A DNA stretch of 64,000 nt from Hofstenia miamia (Eukaryota > Xenacoelomorpha > Acoela), in NCBI GenBank assembly GCA_004352715.1, contig SCFE01000094.1, forward strand, positions 18,681 through 82,680, read 5' to 3'. This document shows, piece by piece, positions 34,008 to 45,500 of this stretch. Position numbers and translations under genes: made by a program. Each line of letters starts with the position of its first letter. Position 1 is the stretch's first letter. The notes under the pieces are model-generated. The model did not search any database and had not been told where the DNA came from. It saw only the letters and a program-made list of their open reading frames with translations.

Positions 34008-35080
34008 GATTATTTTAATAAATATTTTAAAGCAATTGTTTTTTATCATCATTCCAAAGTAATGTTTATAACAAATTTAAAATGAAAATGAAGCATGTAG
34101 ATTTTTTCAAGGAATTTTCAGAAGATTTACTAAGTGAAAACACAGTTCAAAACTCATTAATAATATGTCATTATATGGGTGAAACTGTGCTACAATCAGA
34201 CGCATTTGCCTTGTGATAGCTAGAAGACATTTAAATTGTGCTGTTGTGGTAATCACCAAATCAGTTTTTTCAAAGGGACATTACTCAAGTCTAATTCAGA
34301 AAAAATGGTTCTTGAATATTTTTGTTTAATTCAGAAAAAGTCTAAGATACAACATCTAGGAGATGATCAAACTTTAAATTTAGTACAAGGAATCATTTTT
34401 AACATTCAGTAAGGAATTATCCCACTTGGTGATGAAAAGACTACATTTCTAAAATACCATCAGTATTAAAACATTTAAAGTTGAAAAAAATTGGAATTTT
34501 AAGAACACCAGATGGACTAGATTTTTCAATTGTCTTTTGCACATTATGATGAACTATATATAATATTTAAATGCATTATAATCTCAAATCATTATACATG
34601 TCTGTGGTTGAAATGGTGCTTATTTTTCTGGAAAATTACAATAGATTAACATCAGATTGCTGTCAAGAACAATGTATTGACAGTGACAGTGTGCAGCTAA
34701 AATACAACCAGGTGAGAAAACATTATTCTAGACAACAACAAACCCCCTTCATTGAAGATATATATGGGTAAAATGCAATGATGTTCAAACACCCACACAA
34801 CAGCAATGTCAACAAGATAACACAAGTGGTGATGAATTTAAAAAAACTTTTTAAAAAATTCAAATACAAGCACTCTTGTACATGCTGATACAATGTATAC
34901 AAGTGCCAGCTCAGTATCATTTACCAAATTCAAAAAATTCCTTGCAAACACCAAACAAAAGACTGAACCAGCATGTACCTGCAATTTTAAAAGTCATTGG
35001 AACAATCCCCACCCATTTGGTTAAAAATAATTGTGTTTATGAGGCTATAAATAGAAAGGAACTTATGGTTTGGAATTAAT
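34008..35080. other. Spacer between arms, short frames only
   Basis: Frames at 34084-34215 (44 codons, MKHVDFFKEFSEDLLSENTV), 34571-34771 and 34876-35079 look protein-like in places. They match nothing I recognise and may be eroded upstream parts of the integrase transcript. Confidence 0.35.
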
Positions 35081-35084
35081 TGTA

Positions 35085-36887
35085 ATGGATAAACACTTGC
35101 ATCAGTTGTACACATCACTAAAATCATCTGCTAGTTTCAGGGGTGCTTATGAGCTGTATTGCAAAGCTAAATTTAAATTCCCAAAAGTAATATTGGAAAA
35201 TGTACAAATTTCCTTGCTACAAATGATATGTACACAATACTGTAGAATCACAGGCTGCTATAGTAATTACACTAGAAAACTAATTGACACTGAAGAAGGT
35301 TTTAAATAGATATACCAGATAGCCCTGATTCCAGGAAAAAGTTAAAAGAAAACAAATTATTAACTAACAGAAACATTGGTAATTCATCCAAGTAATAGAT
35401 ACTTTTAGGTAAACTCCAATTCATGTGGCTTCCAGCCAAAGCAAAGTCTTCAGGAATAGTAAAGTGCTCAATTTGAATGCATGGTGCTACCCTATCTGTC
35501 TCACTTATTAATTTCTATCTCATAACAACAAATAAACATCTCATTTTCATTGTTATCTCTCACCTCACTAAATAATAGTCTGTAATTACCAGACATTGGC
35601 ACTAGCCAATGGCATGGTATCATCACAGTGTTGTAAAGTATAAGTGCATGTATGTGTTGAACATTGAATGAGAGATTTATTATTTCCAATGCATAATTGT
35701 ATCCTTAACCTAAGTAGGCTGGAAGATATGAAATCTCCAGGAGATACGTGTCATCCTGTGCCTTGAGAAATCACTCCCAAATTGTCACCTTTCTTAAGCA
35801 ATGATTTTCATATCAAACAAAAGTAAAGATAAAAAATATGGAGAAAATACAGTAGTTGAGGCTAGATAAAATCTATTGAACTTTTCACAACATTGTTTCT
35901 CAATTTATACAATTCAAACTTATTACCAGTCTTTGTTTACAATCAACTTTAATCACAAGATAGTCATGTTATTGATTTCCCTCACAAATTAAATTTGAGC
36001 AATATAATCAGCACCTTTTGAGGGGACATGAAACAGTTATCATAAAACCAAACTAGAAATAAATGGTTACATCATACTGACGTCAAATACAAATAAAATT
36101 GAAAATAATAATCACAAAAAAGTCCCTGAGTGACTCTACAATACACAAGTCAGCTGTGAGAAAATTCCCATATCAGCATGTTATTGCATTTGACATTGAT
36201 GAAATATGGACAATGGATTTGGCAGTAGTTGAAAGTCTAGCATTGTACAATAGGGGGATAAAGTACTTGCTTGTTTGTTATGATATTTTATCAAAAAAAT
36301 TTCATGTGCAACAATTGCAAAATAAAACTGCTAGTCATTTCTTGTCTGCTTTTAAAAATTTGATAACTGACATAATGTGAAAAAGATTTGGGTTGATAGG
36401 GGAACAAAATTTAAAGGGGTGTTTAATGTTTCTGCAATAGAAATAATATGACAGTGTATAGAACCAATTCCAACATGAAAGCAGTGTGTGCTGAAAAAGC
36501 AATAAGGGGTTTGAACAAAATTCTATTTAGGTATCTACACTTTAGCAGGGATTGTAAATATATAGATAAACTTCAGGATATTGTTGGCATGTTAAATTTT
36601 AGAGTAAATCATACAATAGGTATGTCTCCAAATTCTGTAAGAATAACACATGTACCATACTTGGTTGGAAAACTTCAAAATCTGATTACACATTTTGAAA
36701 AGGCTATTCACCACAATTTCAAATGGGGGTTTTTAAGGTAAACAAAGTGTTTCCCAAGATTCCCATTACATATGAACTAAAATCAAATAGTAGTAGCAAC
36801 AGTGGTGGTGAAATAATTAAAGGAAAATTCTACCAACAGGAATTGGCTAGAGTAATTAGGAAGCATGCATGGATGAGAATAGAATAG
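35085..36887 (+). pseudogene. Polinton-type retroviral-like integrase, interrupted
   Basis: N-terminal part 35085-~35240: MDKHLHQLYTSLKSSASFRG, AYELYCKAKFKFPKV, typical of Polinton integrases (LYxxxxxPxSFxGxxxLY). A ~900-bp repeat (35243-36138) splits the gene within the YTIHK segment. The core resumes: FDIDEIWTMDLAVVESL (first Asp), YNRGIKYLLVCYDILSKKF, a DRGTKFKGVF segment in another frame (second Asp, ~36390), AEKAIRGLNKILFRYLHF (Glu) and NFRVNHTIGMSPNSV. A C-terminal chromodomain-like tail (PITYELKS, GKFYQQELARV) ends at TAG 36885-36887 after another shift near 36730. It integrates element DNA in living relatives; dead here. Confidence 0.85.
35243..36138. mobile_element. ~900-bp non-autonomous repeat, copy 2, inside the integrase gene
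   Basis: Direct-orientation match to 28759-29663. Ends: TAGAATCACAGGCTG at the left and, on the reverse strand, TAGAGTCACTCAGGGAC at the right. Flanks read CAATACTG and CAATACAC, compatible with a mutated 8-bp hAT-type target duplication. Joining the flanks restores the integrase sense through this point apart from one base. Any coding frames inside are short. Confidence 0.65.
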
Positions 36888-36926
36888 TATAAATAACCTA
36901 TATGTGTAATTGTCAAATCATTCAGT

Positions 36927-37391
36927 ATGGAGCAATATTATAGTGAACAAGTGAGTGGTAGAAACCCTACAGCAATTACTTGCTAAAAGGCTTTTGAGTG
37001 ATTACTACACTCAGATGAGTTGCTATACCACTAGCATTGAAAATGATTCTATCCTTGGAAAATGTATTAAGTAATATCAGTAATGGGATTTTGGACGAAT
37101 CAATTTTGGGTTTAAATGACAGTCTCTGGCAAAAATGTGAAAAAAGTTTTAAAATTCAGAATTGGAAATGTAGTGAGAAAACACACTCAGGAATCAATTT
37201 ATTAAATGATGTAGGAATCATGAACAAAGCAGTAATAGCTTCTCTGGCTCAGGGAGGATAACAAAAAAAACAAATCCTGGAATTAAACAATTTTCAGTTT
37301 CCACAGCAAAAAACAACATAAACCTAGTCAACACATAGTGAAAAAGAAACCCATCAAAAAGAAAACTGTCATTTTTAGGAATTTGGTATAA
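36927..37391 (+). pseudogene. PX-like (pre-VI-type) Polinton virion protein, broken
   Basis: Lies between integrase and capsid genes, the usual place of the Polinton small PX gene. Readable parts: start MEQYYSEQVSGRNPTAIT then a stop; 37037-37261 with HSGINLLNDVG (PX proteins typically have a GxNxLxDV box); and a basic C-terminus KKKPIKKKTVIFRNLV in another frame ending at TAA 37389-37391. Assignment depends on position, the GINLLNDV box and the KKKP tail; moderate certainty. Confidence 0.5.
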
Positions 37392-37434
37392 ATAGCTGTA
37401 CAAATTAACAGTTGATACTTGTTTTATCCCTGTC

Positions 37435-38310
37435 ATGAGCACATTCACTCATTCCTGTTTGGATATTTTTGAATGTGATAAGGTGTTGGTAAACATTAAT
37501 GGGGATAGTACACAGGAATATTTCCCAACTTCTGGTTTTAATGGACCACTCATTGAATTTAATTTCAGGTCTGAGCAAAATGAGTACATTGATTTGCAGA
37601 GTATACAACTTGGTTTATCAGTGAAAATTGTATGCAAAAGCAAAGGTGGGAACCTAGTTTGGGATTATGCAGATGATACAAAACAAGATCAAGTTTGTTC
37701 AACAAATAATGCCTTACACTCATTGTTTACATCAAGCTAGTATTATTATAAAAACACCCTGATAAACTGATGAAAGATTGTGATGAAAAAGATGGTCAGT
37801 TTGGACAAGGAGCACTAACCAGAGAAAGCCAGGTGGCAAGCTTCTATGGTACTCTTACCATTGATTTTTTCCAATGTCAAAAATTACTTATACCTGGTGT
37901 TGATATTCAGCTAAAGCTTTTAAGATTACAAATCTATTTTCATATAAATTCAGAGGACTCCATCAAGTTATTATAATCAATGGAGGATCAAATATTGCAT
38001 GCACCTGCATGTTAGTTGGAGATGACAACTATGCACAGGCATATTATCAATAAAAAAAGATCTGAGAATAAATATTGATGGTGGGAGAATACCCTACACA
38101 CAGTATAACAAACACACAATTATGGTTTTTGATCTGACTAGCATTGCAGAGGCCAACAACAAGGTTTTGCATCCTGAATGTACAGTGCAAATATATGTTT
38201 AATACTGGATTTTAAAAATGAGCTCACCAAATTGATGGAGGTTATCATTTTGGTGGAAACCAATTCCAACATCTATATTGATAAACAGCAAAAAGGTTAT
38301 AAAGGGGTAA
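37435..38310 (+). pseudogene. Polinton major capsid protein (right copy), with deletions
   Basis: The N-terminal frame 37435-37740 shows GPLIEFNFRSEQNEYIDLQS (usually PIEFxxPGxxxxYIDLxxT) and NNALHSLF, the start of the first jelly roll in Polinton capsid proteins. After a TAG at 37738, 37770-37976 gives GTLTIDFFQCQKLLIPGVDI (the DxFxxxxLLxxGVxxxxKL box). It then jumps directly to a late segment because ~300 bp present in the left arm are missing. 38178-38300 carries LILDFKNELTKLMEVIILVE and NIYIDKQQK. Several other stops. Double-jelly-roll capsid in living relatives. Confidence 0.75.
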
Positions 38311-38651
38311 GAATTGTGTTTTGCAAATCATTGTATTGTAGAAAGATGTTGAAAATTGACAAAATTCTAGTGGTGGAAGATTGTATTCACTCTACCAAAA
38401 ACCCACATTTAAAGTTTGCACATGTAACAAACTACCTATTACAGAAACACAGTATACACAATGTCAGTTTTGAAAAAGTTTTGCAAATAAACCCTCATTG
38501 TGGATTGATTGGAATTGATAATTCAAGACTACACTCATTTTTGAAATGGTCAAAACTGTTTAGAATACATACAATTTACCATGATAGCTATGGCTTTGTT
38601 AACAGAGAATTTGGAATTCACAAAGGATATCTGATATTTTACAGATTTTAG
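38295..38651 (+). CDS. Unassigned frame downstream of capsid gene
   Basis: The capsid frame runs on past its expected end without a stop to 38649-38651. It reads IVFCKSLYCRKMLKIDKILV, INPHCGLIGIDNSRLHSF and DSYGFVNREFGIHKGYLIFY. Composition is protein-like and part of it is conserved in the left arm (~32860-33110). I do not recognise it. It may be a separate small Polinton gene fused by loss of a stop. Confidence 0.35.
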   Translation, partial: GYKGVRIVFCKSLYCRKMLKIDKILVVEDCIHSTKNPHLKFAHVTNYLLQKHSIHNVSFEKVLQINPHCGLIGIDNSRLHSFLKWSKLFRIHTIYHDSYGFVNREFGIHKGYLIFYRF

Positions 38652-38742
38652 TGTAATTTACCTTTTTTGGGTCATGTACTGTCTTTATTGATTTGGCTCT
38701 ACATCAAATACACTGCAAACTCTACAATTATATAAATATCTA

Positions 38743-39191
38743 ATGGACACTGACAGGATTAGATGCATTTCTTTACAAATTCCCTCACTCCATTTTCGAT
38801 TTTTTGGTGTGTATTCTTTGGATGATATTCAACCAAGTTTGGTTAAAGGCTCATTTCTAATTGCAAATACAAGCCCACATAATCACCCCAGTACACATTA
38901 GCTGTTGATTATACAAGTGGACAATGGCAATTTAATTTTCAAAGACTCTCTTGAACATCCCTTAAAATATTATCAAGACATTGAATAATATTTTCAAACC
39001 ACCTATCTAGGATCTCACGTTTATGAGGGTGATAGAAAAACAAGAATACAGGGAACATCTCTGCTTTGTGGTGCTCATTGTATATTTCATGCTTTTTTAT
39101 TTTTTATCAAATACCAGAGGTGCTTGTGTTTACCAAATTACTGTTTATTAATGATTTTTTGTGTGGTAATGGTCCTAATAAAATTATCTAA
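38743..39191 (+). pseudogene. Adenain-like cysteine protease (right copy)
   Basis: Starts MDTDRIRCISLQIPSLHFRF and FGVYSLDDIQPSL, then IANTSPHNHPSTH. The last His is where the active-site HW of Polinton and adenoviral proteases falls, but the Trp codon is TAG (38899-38901). Further on, QGTSLLCGAHCIFHAFLFF (from ~39055) carries the catalytic Cys box (usually QxxxSxxCGxxC). NDFLCGNGPNKII ends at TAA 39189-39191 in yet another frame. Gene order capsid-protease-penton is the same in both arms. Confidence 0.75.
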
Positions 39192-39302
39192 AACTTTTAT
39201 TTGATGTACTATTTATAAATTATTTTGATAATAATATAATACACACATTACATTGCAAGTTCACTCAGCTGATAACAAACTCATAGAAGTGTGGTATATG
39301 TA

Positions 39303-40014
39303 ATGGTTATTGTAACATTATTATCTGAAAAATGTTAGAAGGTTGGGGTATGTTGTCCCAATGGATTCAATGAATTTACAATGTATTTGGATGAACTGAT
39401 ATATATAATGCCTGTGAGGTTGCATTAATTGATTTTGGAAATCCATCAAAATTTCTTAATCTTAAATACCAAGTGTGGATTTTAAAGGATAAAGATGGAA
39501 ACATAACCTGATTGGAAATTTATTCAGGGCATACGCATGGCCTTCATGAACTCTGAATATATAAATTTCACACTAGACCCCTATGGCATTTCATTAAAAT
39601 TTAAAATGTTTGGCAATTTATTAATGGTAATAATTCAGAATATGAAATAGATTTAGCCCAAGTGGAAATATGCTAGGCTTTTACAGAAAGATATATTGAA
39701 AAATAGTAACAACCTCCAATTATGACTGTTATATTTTTGGTGGAAATCATATTGTAATGATGCATACAGACATTGTAGAACCTCAATGTGTTGGTAGTAT
39801 CAGTTTGCCCATGTTGGATAAATACCTGCTATTGCTAACACATGAAGAAAAAATTAATACCATCCCTGTCATTCACCATGAAAAACAAAATCTGATGTAT
39901 AAACCAGGTTCAAAATCATATATCAATAGAACACCCATTAAATTTTGTACCAAGCAAGGCTATCTGGTGAGATTCACTGGTACAGGGCGATTGTATATCA
40001 CACTTGATATTTGA
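39303..40014 (+). pseudogene. Penton-like protein copy 1 (right arm)
   Basis: The N-terminal half is frame-broken (readable: NGFNEFTMYLDELI, KFLNLKYQVWILKDKDGN). The C-terminal half 39757-40014 is open: MMHTDIVEPQCVGSISLPML, SYINRTPIKFCTKQGYLVRF, LYITLDI. It parallels the next gene (40382) segment by segment, so the two are tandem duplicates. Family: Polinton single-jelly-roll penton-like proteins (often annotated F54H12.2-like). Confidence 0.65.
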
Positions 40015-40381
40015 ACAAATGGGGACAAAAGTGTTGAAAGCTAATGGCATTGTCAATTGGAAATTAATCATGACACCTTTCATTAGAATTTAATAATAAT
40101 GTAACATGTGAATAATGCATTTCTGCATAATTAATTAATTGTTCATTTTATATTTTACTAACAAAACATTAATTTCAAGAAAGATTTCCATCACTTCACT
40201 CCTCAATTTAAAAAACATTTGTGTTTTATCAATTTGACAATGATTTGTTGTGTGAGGTAATAAAATAATTGATTCTTAAACATATTCATAATAAATGTTC
40301 ACTTTTACTTAATAAATACATATGCTTTAAACTGGAGGGTTCACTTGATTGATGGGAAATGTATAGATTGATGCACAAGTA

Positions 40382-41096
40382 ATGGTTCTTGCAATGCTAG
40401 TATCTGATAGCTGTGGAGAAGATGGAGTATGCCATCCAGCAGAATTGGGTAAATTTACTACATATTTGGATGAACCAATTAATAATGCACATGACATGGC
40501 AGTTATTGATATTAGATACCTGTCAAAATTTCTTAATCTTAAGACACAGTGGTGGGTTTTGAAGAAAAAAGATGGAACGAAAATTCATTTGTTGTTTTAT
40601 TCCAAGCATTCACATAGCTTTGAGGATTTGTATAAAGATATAAACTCTATTCTTAAACCCAAAGATGTTTCTATGCAATTTCAATTGGTTGGTTTGCAAT
40701 TAAAAGCAACAAACAAGTTGGAATATGAGGTGGAATTAGACCTGGCTGATGAAATTCTAGGATTTTTTGGAAAAAATTATCCAAATACAACAACTATGAA
40801 TGTGACATATACAGTGGAAATCATGTTTTAATGGTACAAACCAATATTGTAGAACCTCAATTTGTTGGTAGCACCCAATTACCCCTTTTGAATAAATCCC
40901 CATTAGTGTTAAAACACATTGCCAAACCAAGTACAATCCCCATAATACATCACAAAATCAAAATCCAATGTATAAACCAGTGTCAAGATCGTATATTGAT
41001 AGAATAAACATAAAGTTTTGTAGTGAGCAAGGTCAAATAATAGAAATCACCAGAACTGGTAGACAGTATATCACACTGGATATTCGCACAGAATAA
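40382..41096 (+). pseudogene. Penton-like protein copy 2 (right arm)
   Basis: Open for 149 codons: MVLAMLVSDSCGEDGVCHPA, GKFTTYLDEPINNAHDMAVI, TQWWVLKKKDGTKIHLLF. This is the pattern of Polinton penton-like proteins (LxSNxS..PxNxxxxFxxxLxxPIxLxxxxEVxLxEI). A one-base shift at ~40829 leads to VQTNIVEPQFVGSTQLPLL, SYIDRINIKF, TGRQYITLDIRTE and a TAA at 41094-41096. Best preserved of the penton-like copies; still disrupted. Confidence 0.7.
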
Positions 41097-42160
41097 AGAT
41101 TTGAAGTGGGCATTATATATTCAATTTTCCAGGTTCCTATATATGCATTGTGTTTTTGATTTAATAAATTGTTTAAACTCTATCAACATTATTTATTTTA
41201 CCAGATTACAAAATGCAGTGCTATATTCACTTTTTATGGAGATTGAATTGAGCACACTTGAATTTTTCCAAAGTGGTGTAAGGTATTTTCACATTTAAAT
41301 AATTAAAATAATATGATTAAGCAAATTTTAGAAAATTAATTTTTTGTACATGTTTGATGTCAATAAAAATGTTTCCTGGATTTGTTAAGGAAAATGCACC
41401 ATTTATAATTGGTATAATGTGTAAATAAAATAAATTACAAATGAAAAAACATTACCAAAAAAACGGTAAAAGAAGCTCTGTTTTTCTTTCAACTCCATCA
41501 CATTGGCTAACATATTTGGAACTGGGAGAGAGAACATGTATTTTAACATTGCAAAGTTTCAATATTGCAATTGTGTTTGATATATTTTACAACTAAGTTG
41601 ATTTTGGTCAAACGTGATAGAACTAATCTCCAAATCAAATTTAAAAAAATGAGTTTACAAAATAAATTGTTTGCTTGAAAAAAGAAATTTACCAAAAATA
41701 TTATAACAAAATAATTGAAAAGAAAAATTAATGTGTTGTTTTCAAAAAGTTTATATCACTCCCCATTCCTTTTTCTAGTTTTCACGCCATGCAGCTTAAT
41801 AAAATATGTTTTGCTTTTAAATACAGAATGTAAGATGAATGATATGGGCTCGTGTTAAAGAGAATTTTCATTTCTTCAGTAAACTGATAAACATATTTTC
41901 ATTAAATTATAGAAACTTCCTTGAATATAATAGTTTTTTCCTATTTGTGTTTATTTTGTGATTATTAATATAGATGCAAATATTATGCTCACTGAATGAT
42001 TCAAATATAAAAATTCAATATTATATAAATTGCTTAAACATTTTTGGTCTCAAAGCTAGTTTGGACTGTAATACCTTTACTGCAAGGATTGAGGAAAATT
42101 TCTTAACTTGCTTTAAGCATCAAAAATATTTTTGCACTCTTCCATTGAGGCAAATTCTCC
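41097..42160. other. No recognised gene; right edge of CpG-poor block
   Basis: Short frames only (41101-41298, 41974-42165). Nothing like a Polinton terminal inverted repeat was found. Confidence 0.4.
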
Positions 42161-42505
42161 CGTAGTTGAATCTAACATTGTCTCCCTTCAAAATGTCAAT
42201 AGTAAGAATATATGATACCAAAACTTGCAATCTCAAACATTGATAGACAAAAATGATTCTCTTAGTGAAAAAGGATACGAATACATCATAAAAACATTGA
42301 GAAATCTGTCAACAAAATAGAAATATTTACTATTGATCAAAAAATAATGAAATGATTTAGCCTGGTAGAATTATTGTATATATTGTGCTATTCTATTGTA
42401 TGTATTTGTTTAATGTTTGTATATTTGATGATGCTATTCAAATAAATTACCAGTTTCTAATTGTTAATATTTATCTAAATAAAGAACGTCTTATCTTATT
42501 GTTCT
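42160..42505 (+). mobile_element. Possible LINE 3' end
   Basis: A frame fragment GYEYIIKTLRNLSTK is followed by AT-rich 3' text, AATAAAG and the tail ACGTCTTATCTTATT, the same pentamer as at 12.95 kb. Weak. Confidence 0.3.
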
Positions 42506-43984
42506 TTCTTGTCAATCTGATGAAAAAGCGGAAAAACAGCTGAAGAATTTTGCAAAAATTAAAAGCATTACAAAAGTTGACCTAAGTTTAAATCATTGAA
42601 TATTCCAACAGCTTGAAAAAAGTACATTTAATTCATTGTCAAAATTCATTGGAACCACATAATTTCACTTTCAAAAGTAAATGTCTTCAAAAGATGCAAA
42701 GTTTTACCTAAATTAAGAAGTACAATAAATAAGAAAATTCTATTTGGTCTAAGTGTCATCAAAATTATAGATCATTATTGCCTAAAAATGTGCAGATCAT
42801 GTGTAGGCTATTGTCATTCTACAATGATTTGAAAAAGTGATGAAAGTTTTTGTATGACCTTTGTGCAAAAAACCACAATTACAAATACTGTCTAAAGCAA
42901 AGATACCAAGAGTGAACTCATATTCATTAATTGTTTAAGATCACACGTTTTCGAAAACCTCAAGTTCATAACGGGGCTGCACAAGATACGAAATACAAAA
43001 AGATATTTTAACTAAGAAAACTTTGTATAAATAATGATTCACAAAATTTTTCAATTAATGAATTAGAGTGCACATAATTAAATAACATGATCCAAAAAAC
43101 ATCAATATAAATTTCCAATATATTCAAAATATATTCAGAAAATTATATGATCTAATGGAAAACTTCGATGAAAATACAGTTTATGAAATTGCAGAAACAG
43201 GGCTAAAATCAAATGACTCAATACCAATTATTAAAATAATATTTTAAAATATTTCGAAAAAATCGAAATCTAAGCAAAGCTGAAAAATTTAGACTTTTTG
43301 TTATTAGAGCACAAGAAATTTTTTGCAGAAGCTAGAATTTATTTAATTGTAAGTAATCACTTTTTGAAAGCATATGTATAGGACTTAAAATTTACCAAAA
43401 CATTTATTTAGTTAACATTAGTTATTGTAATGAAAATCAAACATTTATTATATTTCAATAAATGTCGCAAGAAGAACTTTCCATGGTGCGCAACGAGAGG
43501 ATGAAGGTAATAATGAGAGATAGCGATCAAAAATCAAAATTCATTTAATAATATTTATGATTTAATAAATACTTTTAACATGGAAGTATTATATATAACA
43601 ATACCAACTCATTTAAGCATTAAAAGTCATCATTAATTTATTACACATTTGATGCTTTTAAAATATCTAATTACCAAAAAATTGTCCTGAATTGTCTATT
43701 TTCGGATCTAGATGTCTCTAATTACTTTCACTATTTCCATCAAGAAAGACAGTTCATGTTTTTAAAACAAAGCAACAATATTTGTATTCATTCAACTAAG
43801 CATTATCAGTAAACAATTTGTCAAAAGACTATCTAAGTCTCAATTAGACAAGTTTCTACAGCATTCAATCAATTGATGAAAAATTGAAATTTACGACAAA
43901 CTTTTTCCATTAATAAAAATTGAAAAACAAGATTAAACATTATTTGTAAAGAGGAAGATATTGATTTGAAAAGAAACTAAGCAA

Positions 43985-44215
43985 TTAATTGAAGAAAAAC
44001 ATAAGTTTTATGCAAAATATTGTAAGAATTTATGTCTAGAAAATTTTGCTGAATATAAGAAATTGAGAAATGTACTATCATATAAATTGAAATATCAACC
44101 TAAAGATTTTTTGGAGCGACATTTTAATGATAAAAAATATGCGAAAAAAATCGTTATACATCAAAAAATTTATCAATGAAAATAGAGCGATCACATTTAA
44201 TGTCTAGTTAGTAAT
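43985..44215 (+). pseudogene. LINE fragment between endonuclease and RT
   Basis: Readable segment ENFAEYKKLRNVLSYKLKYQ, then FNDKKYAKK, like the linker of CR1-type elements (…YKxxRNxxxxxxRxAKxxYF…). Bases 42506-43984 before it show no firm frame. A 28-codon frame at 43462 (MSQEELSMVRNERMKV) is unassigned. Confidence 0.35.
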
Positions 44216-44639
44216 GGAGGAAAAATCAATGGAAAAATATGTAAAATTTCAATTGTATTAATTACAATTTATTAATGAGAAAACTAAAAAATTATAATTT
44301 TTATGATTTTTCAATTCTATTTCTTACATCATATTACTCGTATATACCTGACGCAAAAAATGGGACTCATTAAAATATATTTACAAACAAACGGATGAAC
44401 ATATTGTGGCATCAGGTACTGATTACTAGCATAGGCCAGATCACTTGTTTCGTGTGTACTAGTTATTTGTACATATGTTTTCTGCAAATTGTATATAAGA
44501 CACCTCAATGATTATAAATAAAGAAACAGTTTAGCCGTGATCTATAGGCGAGCAAACTTCAATGAACCTTAGTGATGCTACAATATTTACAAGCAGTAAA
44601 GTAGGAGTATTAGCAAAATGAACTCATGCTTTAAGATTT

Positions 44640-45500
44640 TATAAATTTTGAGTTGTTTGCTAAGCATTTGGCTACAAGAAGAGAAATACAGTTCATCAAA
44701 TTTCTAAGTATAACCGCCGAAATTTCATATTGCAATTCTTGGATTTTTCGCGCAATGTCGCCTTCGCAAATTGATTTTTTGTTTCCACAAAGTTCTTGGA
44801 TAGTCCACACGTTTTCCGCCGGATTGATGTCTGGAGAATTTGGTAGTTATCGTAAAATTTGAATGTCGTTTTCAGACAGGAAATTTTTTGATTCCCGGTG
44901 TGAGGGGTTGCGCCATCTTACTTCAATATGCAGTTCTTGGCCGTATAAAGCATTTGCATATGGAACAAACTTAAACATAATTTCACAAATTTTTTTACTG
45001 CTAATAGTTCCTTCGGGGATAATTTTCAAATGAAATCCATATTATAACAATGTGCCCCAAACAATTACTTTAGAAGCGAAGTTTGTCGACTTTTTTATAG
45101 GCCTTGCTGCTGCCTACTGACCTTGTTTCGATGCAACTTAAAACCAAACTTATCTGAGAGAAACTTCCTGAAAACTATTGTTTGGCCAAGTTTCTGCAAA
45201 ACTCCGTCCATTTTCCTCTTGCAAATATGTGATAATGGGTACCATTTTCGGCAGCTTCTTTATACCTGATTTAGCGAATGACCGATCCATTGTTGAATTG
45301 TGAGAAAAATGCCAGACCTTTCTGTGAATTTTTGAGCTATCTCGTACAAGGAAAATCGGATTTTTCAAAGCTAAGTTTGTCAATTTGTACCTTTCATGTC
45401 CCGAAAATTTCCCAGGACGGCCACTTCCAGAATTTCTTTTGAGTGATCCGTCACTTTCCTGAACTTTGTTTCAGTAGAAGGTAGTCTTTGGTATGCCTGA
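44640..45500 (-). pseudogene. Tc1-type transposase remnant
   Basis: Minus-strand frames joined by stops: GSLKRNSGSGRPGKFSGHER (the GSGRPRKT linker between the two Tc1 DNA-binding halves), KSTNFASKVIVWGTLL (KVMVWG), ISSKKICEIMFKFVPYANAL, SENDIQILR, then LPNSPDINPAENVWTIQELC (SPDLNPIENxW with the final acidic residue). The middle catalytic Asp region is blurred (AxxYGQELHIE). No terminal repeats located. Confidence 0.8.

Noticed and set aside
37218-37643. Minus-strand frames opposite PX and capsid genes
   Set aside because: Shadows of the plus-strand virus-like genes.
22546-42200. Packaging ATPase gene of the Polinton-like set
   Set aside because: No P-loop-like segment found on either strand, so no claim is made.
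22546-42900. Polinton terminal inverted repeats at the edges of the CpG-poor block
   Set aside because: I looked for matching inverted ends near 22.5 and 42 kb and found none by eye.
44653-44862. 69-codon plus-strand frame
   Set aside because: Antisense to the Tc1 SPDxNPxEN region.
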